A stretch of 64,000 nt of DNA from Spirochaetota bacterium. Its GTDB lineage: Bacteria > Spirochaetota > UBA4802 > UBA5368. Positions 35,976-44,670 of the stretch are shown piece after piece (the first letter of the stretch is position 1; each line of letters begins with the position of its first letter). The position numbers and the translations under genes were made by a program. The stretch spans positions 108,680-172,679 of the forward strand of contig SCSX01000036.1 of the NCBI GenBank assembly GCA_004297825.1. Reading direction: 5' to 3'. The notes below the pieces were generated by a model. The model saw nothing but the letters and a program-made list of their open reading frames with translations, did no database searches and was not told where the DNA came from.

Positions 35976-36114
35976 CGGACGGGCCCCACGGCTTGCATGC
36001 CGCATAACGGCGCTTCCCCTGCCGCTGCGCGCATCGGCGCCCCGCCCCCGCCGCCTGAGAGCGATTGACGCCGCTGCGGTTTTATGAAATCGTTTCCGCA
36101 TCGTGGAGGTCCGC

Positions 36115-36408
36115 ATGGTCCGCATTCCGATGCTCTGGCTCCCGGGCTTTGCCGCAGGGTTCATCATCATTTTTGTACTGGGGATCAGGGGGGTACTGCC
36201 CCCGGGCCTCTTCGGCAGGCTCATGTCAATGGCGATACTCCTCGGGTGCGCGCTCGCGGGCAAGCTTCTCATCGAGAATGTAAAGAGAAAAAGGGACGCG
36301 CGCCCTTCGCCCGAATTCCTGGCAAGGATGCAGCATATCGATGAATTCAACCGGCAGATGAAGGCGCTGAAAGGAAAGGATGAGAAAAACCAGCGGGGGA
36401 TTACGTAA
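36115..36408 (+). CDS. Small two-helix membrane protein
   Basis: 97 residues. ATG 36115 follows GGAGG (36105-36109) at 5 bases. Helices at about 6-28 and 35-52, then a charged cytoplasmic tail (about 53-97) rich in Lys and Arg. No family recognised. Lies 139 bases after the acylase gene and is convergent with the IclR gene. Confidence 0.65.
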   Translation: MVRIPMLWLPGFAAGFIIIFVLGIRGVLPPGLFGRLMSMAILLGCALAGKLLIENVKRKRDARPSPEFLARMQHIDEFNRQMKALKGKDEKNQRGIT

Positions 36409-36452
36409 TTGCGGGGAGCCGGGATGCATGTCCGGCAGGGATTCCCGGAGCC

Positions 36453-37241
36453 CTATTCGCCCGGGAGGTAGCCGAGCTGCCGTGAAATCTCCACCGACGA
36501 GCTCCTGACCTCCTCTATAATCTGCTCCCGTTTCCGGTATATCGTATCGGCCTTCCCGGTTATGGCGAACGCGGCGATCAGGTTTCCGGTGTAATTGTAG
36601 ACGGGCCCCCCGATCCCGGCGAGACCCTTGAAGTTTTCCTCCCGGTCGAAGCTCACCTTTTCCCGGCGCACCTCCTCCAGCTCCCTTAGAAAGGCGTCCC
36701 TGTCCGTGATCGTGTTTTCGGTGAGGCGGATGAACTCGTAGGTTTCAAGGATGCGTTCCAGGCGTTTCGGTGAAAGGTGCGCGTACAGCATTTTCCCGAT
36801 GCACGAGGTATGTGCCGGGATGGCCGTGCCCGCGCGCGGTACGGTCATGAATTCGTTCTCGGGGGAGGCGTTGAAAATGACCACCACGCTGTCGCCGACG
36901 AGTATGCCGGTATTCACGGTTTCATTGAACTTGTGGCACAGCCGTTCCATCCAAATCTTTGCGAGGGTGATGACGTCGGTATTGGTGATGTAGCGCAGGC
37001 CCAGCTGCAGCATCTTGGGGCCCAGCCGGTATTTCTGCGTTATGGGGTCTTTTTCCAGGAAATGTATCGCGACCAGGGTCTTGACGAAACCCAGGATCGT
37101 GGTCTTGGGCATCTCCAGGCGTTCGGCGAAATCGGCGAGGCCGAGCGGCTTCTTTTCCTTGAGAAAGAGTTCCAGTATATCGGCGGCCTTGATAAGCGAA
37201 TGAATCTGTCCCTTCACGACGCCGTTCGCTTTCTTCGTCAT
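36453..37241 (-). CDS. IclR-family transcriptional regulator
   Basis: 262 residues. The N-terminal winged helix (about 10-70: IHSLIKAADILELFLKEKKP, LADFAERLEMPKTTILGFVK, both partly quoted) and the C-terminal IclR effector domain (about 85-255: GTAIPAHTSCIGKMLYAHL, VSFDREENFKGLAGIGGPVY) are full length. It likely regulates a carbon-metabolism gene; no target is adjacent except, divergently, the cadherin-like lipoprotein operon across 448 bases. Confidence 0.9.
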   Translation of the reverse strand: MTKKANGVVKGQIHSLIKAADILELFLKEKKPLGLADFAERLEMPKTTILGFVKTLVAIHFLEKDPITQKYRLGPKMLQLGLRYITNTDVITLAKIWMERLCHKFNETVNTGILVGDSVVVIFNASPENEFMTVPRAGTAIPAHTSCIGKMLYAHLSPKRLERILETYEFIRLTENTITDRDAFLRELEEVRREKVSFDREENFKGLAGIGGPVYNYTGNLIAAFAITGKADTIYRKREQIIEEVRSSSVEISRQLGYLPGE

Positions 37242-37386
37242 GTACGCGCCCCTTCACGCCGCGACGCGGCGTCCACCGCCAGATAATATCAGCCCCCTGC
37301 TTTGCGCAATAAGTATTCCACGGGCGCGGCCGCGGGAACGGCCGGCATGCTTCGTCCAGTGCGGTTTCTCCGTTCCGTCGTATACG

Positions 37387-37494
37387 AGACTTGTTGCATA
37401 ACTCAATTTTTTTCGGGGTATAAGGGGCAAAGCGCCTTAAAATCTCCCGCAGGGGTTCCCCGCGAGCGCGAGACGGCAGCTTCGCAACAAGTCT
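37387..37494. mobile_element. Possible MITE with 11-bp terminal inverted repeats
   Basis: AGACTTGTTGC at 37387-37397 is repeated in inverse as GCAACAAGTCT at 37484-37494. The ends resemble insertion-sequence termini; the 108-base interior has no gene. No target-site duplication could be found by eye, so this is tentative. Confidence 0.4.
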
Positions 37495-37515
37495 GTTAAT
37501 AAAAAACGGTATTTC

Positions 37516-37552
37516 TAATATTACGACAAAAATTATAAATGTAGTAATATTA
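37516..37552. promoter_or_regulatory. Inverted repeat upstream of lipoprotein promoter
   Basis: TAATATTAC (37516-37524) and GTAATATTA (37544-37552) are perfect 9-base arms around a 19-base AT-rich loop. It ends 4 bases before the -35 box, a position suited to an activator or repressor site. Confidence 0.4.
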
Positions 37553-37556
37553 ATTC

Positions 37557-37585
37557 TTGACAACGTTAAGTTTATTCGGTAATGT
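37557..37585 (+). promoter_or_regulatory. Candidate promoter of surface-module operon
   Basis: TTGACA (37557-37562), 17 bases, TAATGT (37580-37585), which keeps the key TA---T positions of a -10 box. It would give a leader of about 98 bases. Confidence 0.45.
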
Positions 37586-37689
37586 TGCATATCGTTCGGC
37601 ATTGTCGAATATTATAAAATGTGGATTCTTCGCCGGACGATACCGACGAATCAGGCTCGTGTCTCACGCAACTACCCCGGAGGTGTGCC

Positions 37690-39627
37690 ATGCGTTCTTT
37701 CACGCGTCTTTCCGCGTGCGTGCTGGCCGGCGCGTTCGTGTTTCTCTCGCTCGCCGGTTGCGATCACGGCAGCGGCAAAATAACCGAATTCGAGAGCGGG
37801 TTGAGCGATGACGCGCTCATTAAAACACTCGCGATCTCTGAGGGGGAGCTCAATTATCCCTTCAATCCATCGGACTTCGCCTACACGCTCACCGTGCGTA
37901 ACGGCGTTAGCGCGATCCGCGTTACGCCGGTGCTCGATCACCGCAAGGCGGTCATGACGGTGAACGGGCAAAGGCTCGCGAGCGGGGCCGAATCGCCCTC
38001 CCTTACGGTGAACGTGGGAGACGACAACCGGCTGATCATAGCGGTAACGGCGGAAGACGGGAGCGCGCACACCTACCGGATCACCGTTGTACGCAACGCG
38101 GAAGAGACCGAGTGCGCGACGCTCGGGGAGCTGTCGGTGAGCGGCATCACCGGCCTCGACCCGGCTTTCGACGCGGCATCGGCGACCCGGATATACACGG
38201 CGGAGACACAGGCGGAACAGGTGGGCCTCACGGCCGCCGCGGCCTGGGAGGCGCTGGGGGCCTGTGTTGAAATCACCCATAACGATATACCCGTCACCGA
38301 CCCGGCCTGTTTGGATCTCGTGATTGGCATGAACATCATCGTGATCGCGATTACCGCAGCGGACGGGGCGAGTACGGATTCCTATACGTTGAAAATTCTG
38401 CGCCGCTCCAGCGCGAGCGACAACGCGAACCTCTCGGTCCTCGCGATAGACGGGGTGAGCGCGCTCACCCCGGCGTTCGATCCCGGCGACACGGCCAATT
38501 CGGATTACGCCGCGACGGTTTCCGCGTCCATGGTCCCCATCCGGGTCACGGCGACGCCCCAGTCGACGGAGGCGACGGTCGCGTATTTCCTTGATGGCGC
38601 CGCGGTGTCCGATCCCGCGTCCATCGACCTCCCGCTTGACACGAATTCGCTCCTGGTGCGCGTGACCGGCGGGGACGGGACGACTATACGGGATTATACG
38701 ATCACCATCACGAAGACGACGGGTAACACCAACGCGAAGCTTTCGGCCATGGCGTTCGTGACGGGGGTCAATTCGAGCATGAGGCCCCTCTATCACGCGT
38801 TCGGCACGCCGGATGCCGCCGGCTTTCAGGCGGAACGCACATCGTACGCGGCCGTGGTCTACGCGTGCGCAACGATCGATCTCACGGTGACCGCCCAGGA
38901 CCCGAACGTTTCCTCGATCAGCATTAACGGCGGGAGCGGGGAGCACGCCGCCGGCGTGAAGACGGTGAGCGTTTCCCTCACGAAGGGCTTGGTGACCGAC
39001 GTGGGCGTCACCGTGACCGCGGAGGACGGGGCGAGCACGGCGACCTACACGCTCGCGGTCAAGCTTCTGAACATGGAGGAATTCTACTGGGGAATTTATG
39101 CGCCGCTCATGAACAATTCCTTTGCGCGGTGGGAATCGAAGTTCGGCAGCAAGCTCCCCACCAAGACGGTGAACATCGGGGGGCTCGTGGCGGGAAACCT
39201 CGAATGGTACCTGGGTTATACGGAGGGGACCAAGATACTGAACCGGCTTACCCTGACGGATTACAAGGACGGGAACCATGACGGCGAGGGTTTCACGATC
39301 CGCGTGCCGTATAACGACAACGGCGGCGCGGCCGCGTACGACGGCTTCGTGGTGAACGGCCAGACCCAGGGCATACTCCAGAGCGCGTTCGTGAAGGACG
39401 GGATACAGACCGGTACGTATGCCGTCACCACGCCGTGGGGGGATTCCATAGGCACGGTGGACTTCCATTATGTGATCGACGACGGGAACAAGGTCGTGGA
39501 CCCGAATTCCTACGTGACCTTCCACTACATGGGGGAGGACCAGGTGATTCTCTACCAGGGGAGCAGCGCCCCCTACCCGTTCGGTACCGGATACGACTGG
39601 CGCGCCGCGTGGGACGACGGGCTGTGA
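37690..39627 (+). CDS. Lipoprotein with cadherin-like beta-sandwich repeats
   Basis: 645 residues. The start at 37690 has GGAGG 7 bases upstream. Lipobox LAGC (Cys about 24). Four repeats of roughly 95 residues (about 35-430) each have a strand pattern such as LTVNVGDDNRLIIAVTAEDG then HTYRITVVR, typical of the cadherin-like beta-sandwich domain (Cadherin-like_b). The last 215 residues are a separate beta-rich domain (MEEFYWGIYAPLMNNSFARW onward) with no family recognised. It should be anchored to a membrane outer leaflet and exposed. It is the first gene of an operon with the FadL-like porin and the FN3 lipoprotein. Confidence 0.8.
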   Translation: MRSFTRLSACVLAGAFVFLSLAGCDHGSGKITEFESGLSDDALIKTLAISEGELNYPFNPSDFAYTLTVRNGVSAIRVTPVLDHRKAVMTVNGQRLASGAESPSLTVNVGDDNRLIIAVTAEDGSAHTYRITVVRNAEETECATLGELSVSGITGLDPAFDAASATRIYTAETQAEQVGLTAAAAWEALGACVEITHNDIPVTDPACLDLVIGMNIIVIAITAADGASTDSYTLKILRRSSASDNANLSVLAIDGVSALTPAFDPGDTANSDYAATVSASMVPIRVTATPQSTEATVAYFLDGAAVSDPASIDLPLDTNSLLVRVTGGDGTTIRDYTITITKTTGNTNAKLSAMAFVTGVNSSMRPLYHAFGTPDAAGFQAERTSYAAVVYACATIDLTVTAQDPNVSSISINGGSGEHAAGVKTVSVSLTKGLVTDVGVTVTAEDGASTATYTLAVKLLNMEEFYWGIYAPLMNNSFARWESKFGSKLPTKTVNIGGLVAGNLEWYLGYTEGTKILNRLTLTDYKDGNHDGEGFTIRVPYNDNGGAAAYDGFVVNGQTQGILQSAFVKDGIQTGTYAVTTPWGDSIGTVDFHYVIDDGNKVVDPNSYVTFHYMGEDQVILYQGSSAPYPFGTGYDWRAAWDDGL

Positions 39628-39670
39628 GGCCGGCATGAAGAAGGTGACCATGAAGGGAGGGGTGATGCGC

Positions 39671-41224
39671 ATGAAACGAACGGTCTCGATCCTGCTGGTA
39701 TGGGCCGCGATCCTGCCGTGTGCCGGGGCTTACGCGTCCCGGCTGCACCAGGAAGACGGCATTTATCCCAATCAGAGCGCGGAATACGTGCGCACGCTCA
39801 ACCGCAACGCCTCGCGCGAGGCGGACGCGGCGTTCTATAACCCGGCGGGGCTCGCGTTCATGGAGCGCGACGGCCTCTACGTGATGTTCTCGAGCCAGAC
39901 CTATTACGCGCGCCGCGAGCATACCATGGATTATTACGCGATCGACCTCAACGGCGGCGGGGCGCACGCGACGGCGCACTCCCTCAACGCGTTTAGCGAC
40001 ACGCTCCCGGGAAAATACTACGCGGAGACCACCGCGCCGGCCCTGCCCGACCTGAACGTCGTCTGGAGGCGCGGGGGGCAGGCGGCCTATTTCGGGGTGG
40101 GCGTGATGCAGGCGGCGCCGGGCATGACCTTCCCCAAGGGACTGGCCGTGATCGACTGGGGGAACCTCGCCACGCCCGAGACCCTGCTCGAGCAGGACGG
40201 CAGCAACGACTTTTACAGCTTCCAGAGCAAGGCGGAGGCGGTGCGCACGGAATATTATATCGGCATGACGGCGGGTTACGCGTACGAGGTATACAAGGGA
40301 ATCTCGGTCGCGGGGGGACTGCGCTATATCAACGCGCACGGCAACATGAAGATCGCGGTGACCGATATATCCTACACGTATCAGACGGGATCGGCTCCTG
40401 AAACGGTGCTCGTAAACGATTGGAACATCGATGTCGATACGCAGGGCCACGGGGCCGGCGTCATCCTGGGCGCACATTTCCGCCCGGGAGAGTACGTATC
40501 GGTCCTCAAGGGAACGGATATCGGCCTGCGCTACGAATACTACGCGCCGATGGTGCTCAAGAAGACCACGAATAAATTCCTGGTCCCGGAAAACCTCGAG
40601 TCCAGCGGAAAGCTCGACATCTTCAAGGACGGGACGTCCGGCAAGGACATGATTTATCAGTCCCCCGGCGGTAACGGACAGTCCACCCTCAAGGTAACCT
40701 ACCCGCAGACGATTTCGATGGGGATTTCGTACAGCGTGCTCCCGTCGCTGCGCGTCGAGGCGTCGGGAGAGATTTCGCTCAGGCAGTACCGGGACCTGGA
40801 CGGCCGCGAGAACGATTACGGCCTGGGCTATCGCGCGGGCGCGTGCATCGAGTGGGCGTTGAGTCCGGCCATGAGGGTGAGCCTGGGCTACGTCTACAAC
40901 AATTTCGGCATCAAGGACAGCGCGCGTGACGAGGCGGACCAGCTCCTGTCCAGCCATTCCGTGGGCGCGGGGGTCGGGATACGGCTGGACGACCGGACCG
41001 ATATTTCCATAGGCATTTTCAAGATGTTCTTCGTGAAGGAAACCCAGTACACGACCGAGTACACCAATGTCGTGGGGCCCACCACGCACTACCTCCGGAA
41101 ATCCTACGACGAGAACAGGTTCAGCATGGGCGTGGGAGTCACCTACCGCATGTTCGGCGCGGGGGGTGGGGCCGATCCGGCGGGACTCACGCTTGGACGG
41201 GAACGGGAAAAAGAAACCAATTGA
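39671..41224 (+). CDS. FadL-type outer membrane transport protein
   Basis: 517 residues from ATG 39671; GGGAGGGG upstream fits this start better than 39635 or 39665. Signal peptide (about 1-20, cleavage after AYA). The N-terminus has the FadL hallmark NASREADAAFYNPAGLAFM (NPAG hatch loop). The rest is beta strands alternating with polar loops and ends with the barrel-like sequence FSMGVGVTYRMFG. FadL proteins carry hydrophobic compounds across the outer membrane. Lies between two surface lipoproteins with gaps of 43 and 12 bases, so the three are co-transcribed. Confidence 0.82.
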   Translation: MKRTVSILLVWAAILPCAGAYASRLHQEDGIYPNQSAEYVRTLNRNASREADAAFYNPAGLAFMERDGLYVMFSSQTYYARREHTMDYYAIDLNGGGAHATAHSLNAFSDTLPGKYYAETTAPALPDLNVVWRRGGQAAYFGVGVMQAAPGMTFPKGLAVIDWGNLATPETLLEQDGSNDFYSFQSKAEAVRTEYYIGMTAGYAYEVYKGISVAGGLRYINAHGNMKIAVTDISYTYQTGSAPETVLVNDWNIDVDTQGHGAGVILGAHFRPGEYVSVLKGTDIGLRYEYYAPMVLKKTTNKFLVPENLESSGKLDIFKDGTSGKDMIYQSPGGNGQSTLKVTYPQTISMGISYSVLPSLRVEASGEISLRQYRDLDGRENDYGLGYRAGACIEWALSPAMRVSLGYVYNNFGIKDSARDEADQLLSSHSVGAGVGIRLDDRTDISIGIFKMFFVKETQYTTEYTNVVGPTTHYLRKSYDENRFSMGVGVTYRMFGAGGGADPAGLTLGREREKETN

Positions 41225-41236
41225 CGGGGGAGCTCC

Positions 41237-43012
41237 ATGAGAACGAACGCGATTCGCGCCGCTTTTGCATTCACGATATTTTCCCTCCTGACGCTTTCCT
41301 GCGACGACGGGGGGCGCGGTGAATCGAAGACCGCCGCGCCGGGAGCGCCCATGGGGGTGAGCGCAAGCGACGGCGCCTTTGGCAACAAGGTCGCGGTAAC
41401 CTGGGACGAGGTAACCGGGGCAGGGGAATACCGTGTCTACAAGTCGCCGGACACCGCCGACGGCGAGTACCAGCGCGTCGCGCGCGGGATCACCGGGACC
41501 GAGTGGGAAGACGCCGCCGTAACGGTCGGACGCGCGTACTATTACAGGGTGAGCGCGGAAAACGACGGCGGTGAGAGCGTGCTCAGCACGGAAGACGGGG
41601 GGCACGCGGGAAGCGGCACGCCCAAGCCGCCGGTCGCGCCCCGGAACCTTGCGGCGAGCGACGGCGCTATCGGCTCGGTCGGGCTTTCCTGGGAGGCCGC
41701 GGAGGGCGCGGCCTCGTACACCGTGTACCGATCGGGGACCAGGAACGGAATCTATGCCGAGCTCGCGGCGGGAATAACCGGCACCTCGTATGCCGACAGC
41801 ACCGTATCGGCGGGGAGCGCGTACTACTACAAGCTGAAGGCGGTCAACGGCGACGGGGCGAGCGCATTCAGCAATTATGACGCGGGCTCCGCGCTTCCGT
41901 ACCCGCCGCTCGCACCCGCGGCCTTCGCCGCAACGGACGGGCAGTACGGGAACAAGGTCGTGCTTTCGTGGAGTTCCTCGGAGGGCGCGGTCTCGTATAC
42001 GGCGTACAGGGCCGATGCCCCGGAAGGCCCGTTCACGGCGCTCGCGGAAAACCTCGCTGCGACAGGGTATACCGATTACGCGGCCGCGGTCGACGCGCAC
42101 TATTACTACCGGGTAACGGCGGCCAACGCGGGCGGCGAGGGCGAGGCCTGCACGGCTGACGAGGGATGGGCCGCCTCCACCGGTGCCGTCCTGCCCGAGG
42201 TCCCGGAAAACATACAAGCCTCCGACGGCCAGACGAACCAGATTACACTCTCGTGGGACGCGGGCGCGAACGCGACCTCGTACAAGGTGTATCGCGCGGA
42301 TTCCGCGGCGGGCCCGTTTGACGAGACCGCCGTAGTCGCGACGGGGGTAACGGATCTCACGTGGGTGGACGCGACGGTTACGGCCGGCACTACGTATCAT
42401 TACAGGGTGCGCTCCGTAAACGACGACGGCGACAGCGACTTAAGCGATGCCGATTCGGGACGCGCAGTGGGCAGTGCGCCCGGCGTGCCGGTCAACGTGC
42501 AGGCGACCAACGGCGTGAACAACAAGATCACGGTGAGCTGGGATGCCGTGACCGGGGCCGCGACCTACTCGATATCCCGTTCCGACAGCGAATCGGGAAG
42601 CTACACGGAGATCGCGGAGGGCCTGACCGGTACCTCATGGGACGATACCACGATGTCGCTCGGGGTCGCGTATTATTATAAAGTGAGCGCGGTGAGCATA
42701 TGGGGGGAGAGCGCCCTGAGCGCCGCCAACGGCGGCATGGGTATCATCGCGACGCCCACGGGCCTGGACGCTACGGATGGCGGGAACTGGATCGTGAATA
42801 TTCAATGGACCGCCGTCGCGGGCGCGGAATCGTATGTACTCCAGCGGAAAGGCTACGGATCATGGGGGACCATTGCGACCCTGAGCGGCACTGTGACAAA
42901 CTATAGCGATACCGGCCTTTCGCTCGTCAACTATACCTATAGGGTGTACGCGACGGCCGGAACCTATACCACGCCGGCGAGCAACGAAGACAGCGAGTGG
43001 GGGGACTTGTAG
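41237..43012 (+). CDS. Lipoprotein with six fibronectin type III domains
   Basis: 591 residues. GGGGGAGC ribosome-binding site. Lipobox LTLSC (Cys about 22). Six FN3 domains of about 90 residues (about 35-591) share the pattern PxxVxASDG...KVxVTWDxV.GAxxYxVYRS...GxxWxDxxVxxGxxYYYRVxAVN. The repeats differ from each other, so they are not recent duplications. No catalytic domain. Likely a surface or periplasmic adhesin or scaffold. Last gene of the operon, closed by the terminator at 43043-43075. Confidence 0.85.
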   Translation: MRTNAIRAAFAFTIFSLLTLSCDDGGRGESKTAAPGAPMGVSASDGAFGNKVAVTWDEVTGAGEYRVYKSPDTADGEYQRVARGITGTEWEDAAVTVGRAYYYRVSAENDGGESVLSTEDGGHAGSGTPKPPVAPRNLAASDGAIGSVGLSWEAAEGAASYTVYRSGTRNGIYAELAAGITGTSYADSTVSAGSAYYYKLKAVNGDGASAFSNYDAGSALPYPPLAPAAFAATDGQYGNKVVLSWSSSEGAVSYTAYRADAPEGPFTALAENLAATGYTDYAAAVDAHYYYRVTAANAGGEGEACTADEGWAASTGAVLPEVPENIQASDGQTNQITLSWDAGANATSYKVYRADSAAGPFDETAVVATGVTDLTWVDATVTAGTTYHYRVRSVNDDGDSDLSDADSGRAVGSAPGVPVNVQATNGVNNKITVSWDAVTGAATYSISRSDSESGSYTEIAEGLTGTSWDDTTMSLGVAYYYKVSAVSIWGESALSAANGGMGIIATPTGLDATDGGNWIVNIQWTAVAGAESYVLQRKGYGSWGTIATLSGTVTNYSDTGLSLVNYTYRVYATAGTYTTPASNEDSEWGDL

Positions 43013-43042
43013 GAGGGGGGAAGGGGCGGACAGCGACACTGG

Positions 43043-43075
43043 CGGACTGCCCCCGTCCGGGGGCGGTCCGTTTTT
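43043..43075 (+). terminator. Rho-independent terminator of surface-module operon
   Basis: Stem CGGAC-T-GCCCCC (43043-43054) pairs with GGGGGC-G-GTCCG (43059-43070) around a GTCC loop, followed by TTTTT. Strong stem and immediate T run; the T run overlaps the stop of the convergent gene. Confidence 0.88.
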
Positions 43076-43457
43076 AAATCCAGCGCCGTACTTCGTAGAG
43101 CCGGTAGCCGGCTTCGAGGCATCTCGCGATTTCGGACTTGAGCTCCTCGTTCATTTCCCTTATATGAAAGTGGGATTTTCCCTTGAGGAGCTTCCGCAAG
43201 GGCTCGCCGAACATCTCCTGGAGTTTCGATTCCAGGTATACCGGCATGAAGTAGAATCCCACATAGCTTCCCTGCCTTCGGACGGCGGCGAAAAACACTT
43301 CTTTTCTCCTTTTCCCTTCGATCATGATTTCCTTCCGCGACCAAAGGTCATAATAATCGTTTACGTTTCTGCGCGAGATAAGCCTGCCCTTGTAAGCGGC
43401 AAGCATTTTCCGAATCGTCTTGAAAATAATTTTTTCGTCGATTTCTACGTTTCTCAT
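43074..43457 (-). CDS. Unknown protein
   Basis: 127 residues. GGGGAG lies 8 bases before the ATG at 43457. Cytoplasmic, mixed alpha/beta: KIIFKTIRKMLAAYKGRL at the N-terminus, VFFAAVRRQGSYVGFYFM in the middle, and FHIREMNEELKSEIARCLEAGY near the C-terminus. The latter parts resemble the small DUF1801/YdhG fold, but the match is weak. Same strand as and 137 bases downstream of the ThiF gene; co-transcription is uncertain. Confidence 0.65.
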   Translation of the reverse strand: MRNVEIDEKIIFKTIRKMLAAYKGRLISRRNVNDYYDLWSRKEIMIEGKRRKEVFFAAVRRQGSYVGFYFMPVYLESKLQEMFGEPLRKLLKGKSHFHIREMNEELKSEIARCLEAGYRLYEVRRWI

Positions 43458-43594
43458 GGTTCACACTCCCCGGGGCCTGAAAGGTAACATCCCGTATGCG
43501 TGCCCATTCCCATTCATGCGCTTCCGGAAAGCGGCCTTCAACCTCAACACAATATAATGAAATCGCGGCGGGAATCAACCGGGGCAGCCGGAAT

Positions 43595-44416
43595 TCACCG
43601 GATATCTACGGCCTGGAAATCCATGTTTTCCAGATCGATGCAGAGGAGCTTGCCGCGCAGCGCGGTCGGGCGGCCCAGGAGTATTTTGCTTATCTCGGCA
43701 GCCTGGAGGCTCGCCACGGCCCACGGCGTAAACGCGGGGTTTCCGGTCCTCACCTCCACGCCCTTTGCCTGACCGGAGGCCGGGTAGACGGTTTCAAGAA
43801 TCTTTTCCCCGGGGAACTGCACCGCAACCTGGCCATACCATCCCGCGATGGCCCCGTGCACCAGCGGAACGCCCAGCCCCCGGCACGCCACGGCGAGCTC
43901 CAGGCGCGCCTGGATATCGTCCAACGCGTCGGCGACGGCGTGCGCGCCGGCGATTTCCGCGCGCCCGAAGGAGCGGGTGAACGCGGCGCGATAGGCCGCC
44001 ACCTCGACCGCCGGGTTCACCGCTGCCGCGCGGCGGACCGCCGCGTCGGATTTTGGGGTTCCGATAGACACGGTGTCGCATAAAAGCTGGCGGTTGAAGT
44101 TATGCTCCTCGAAGGAGTCCGGATCGAAGACGATGAGCCTCCCCACACCCAGGCGCGCGAGGATCTCGATGAGGCAGCCCCCCAGCCCCCCGCAGCCGAT
44201 AACCGCGACGGTGCTCCGCAGCAGCTTCAGCTGTTCTTCCATGGAAATGGAGCCGGTGTTGCGCAGATACCGCTCCGGCATGATGCCGAGCTCCAGTGCG
44301 ACCTCCTCGGTCTCGCGCAGGCCGAAGCCAAAGCAATCCGCGACGGCGCGAATATCGGCGGCGGCGATGTGCCCGTCGCGCGCGGCGCTCGTGACGTAAT
44401 CCCTGAGCGTGCTCAT
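43595..44416 (-). CDS. ThiF/MoeB-like E1 adenylyltransferase
   Basis: 273 residues. An N-terminal helical extension (about 1-65) precedes the E1 Rossmann core: VAVIGCGGLGGCLIEILARLG (ATP loop, partly quoted), FDPDSFEEHNFNRQLL (Asp, Asn, Arg for ATP contact) and the Lys in GTPKSDAA. The CxxC zinc pairs of MoeB and ThiF are missing. It should adenylate the C-terminal Gly-Gly of the adjacent MoaD/ThiS protein (start overlaps its stop). Part of the aldehyde:ferredoxin oxidoreductase operon, so a role in tungsten or molybdenum pterin cofactor sulfuration is inferred. Confidence 0.85.
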   Translation of the reverse strand: MSTLRDYVTSAARDGHIAAADIRAVADCFGFGLRETEEVALELGIMPERYLRNTGSISMEEQLKLLRSTVAVIGCGGLGGCLIEILARLGVGRLIVFDPDSFEEHNFNRQLLCDTVSIGTPKSDAAVRRAAAVNPAVEVAAYRAAFTRSFGRAEIAGAHAVADALDDIQARLELAVACRGLGVPLVHGAIAGWYGQVAVQFPGEKILETVYPASGQAKGVEVRTGNPAFTPWAVASLQAAEISKILLGRPTALRGKLLCIDLENMDFQAVDIR

Positions 44417-44646
44417 CCCCCGCCCACCGGGGGGAAAAGTGCGCAGGTCTGGCCGTCCGAAAGCTCGAAGTCCAGGTCCCGGTGCCTGTGATCCACGAGG
44501 ATCAGGGTCACCTCGTTCAAGGGGATGCCGAGCGTCTCGACGACCGTGCGCACGCTGGTCCCCGGATTGAGCTCCATGGTGCGCGCCTCGAAGCGCCCGG
44601 TTCTGAGCGAGGCGAAAAGTTTTACCGTCACGTGTATCGGCGCCAT
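44413..44646 (-). CDS. MoaD/ThiS-family sulfur carrier
   Basis: 77 residues from ATG 44646, with GGAG upstream; an in-frame GTG at 44661 is less favoured. Ubiquitin-like fold with FASLRTGRF and GTSVRTVVETLGIP, ending in FPPVGGG, so a C-terminal Gly-Gly is present for adenylation and thiocarboxylation. Overlaps the ThiF-like gene by 4 bases and lies 24 bases after the unknown gene. The pair should supply sulfur for the pterin cofactor of the adjacent oxidoreductase. Confidence 0.86.
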   Translation of the reverse strand: MAPIHVTVKLFASLRTGRFEARTMELNPGTSVRTVVETLGIPLNEVTLILVDHRHRDLDFELSDGQTCALFPPVGGG

Positions 44647-44670
44647 AAATTCTTTCTCCACGCCCCCCGG

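Larger units (their letters stand above)
37242..37689. other. Intergenic region with repeats and promoter
   Basis: A 448-base gap between divergent genes. It holds a 108-base element with 11-bp inverted ends (37387-37494), a TA-rich inverted repeat (37516-37552), a promoter (37557-37585) and GGAGG (37678-37682) before the lipoprotein gene. No gene is supported. Confidence 0.7.

Noticed and set aside
37672..39672. A 666-codon open frame on the minus strand
   Set aside because: Antisense to the cadherin-like lipoprotein; no ribosome-binding site or family.
39425..42400. A 991-codon open frame on the minus strand
   Set aside because: It is antisense to the FadL-like and FN3 genes, which have signal peptides and clear families. 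Its Arg/Gly/Val-rich translation matches nothing; high G+C makes long chance frames common.
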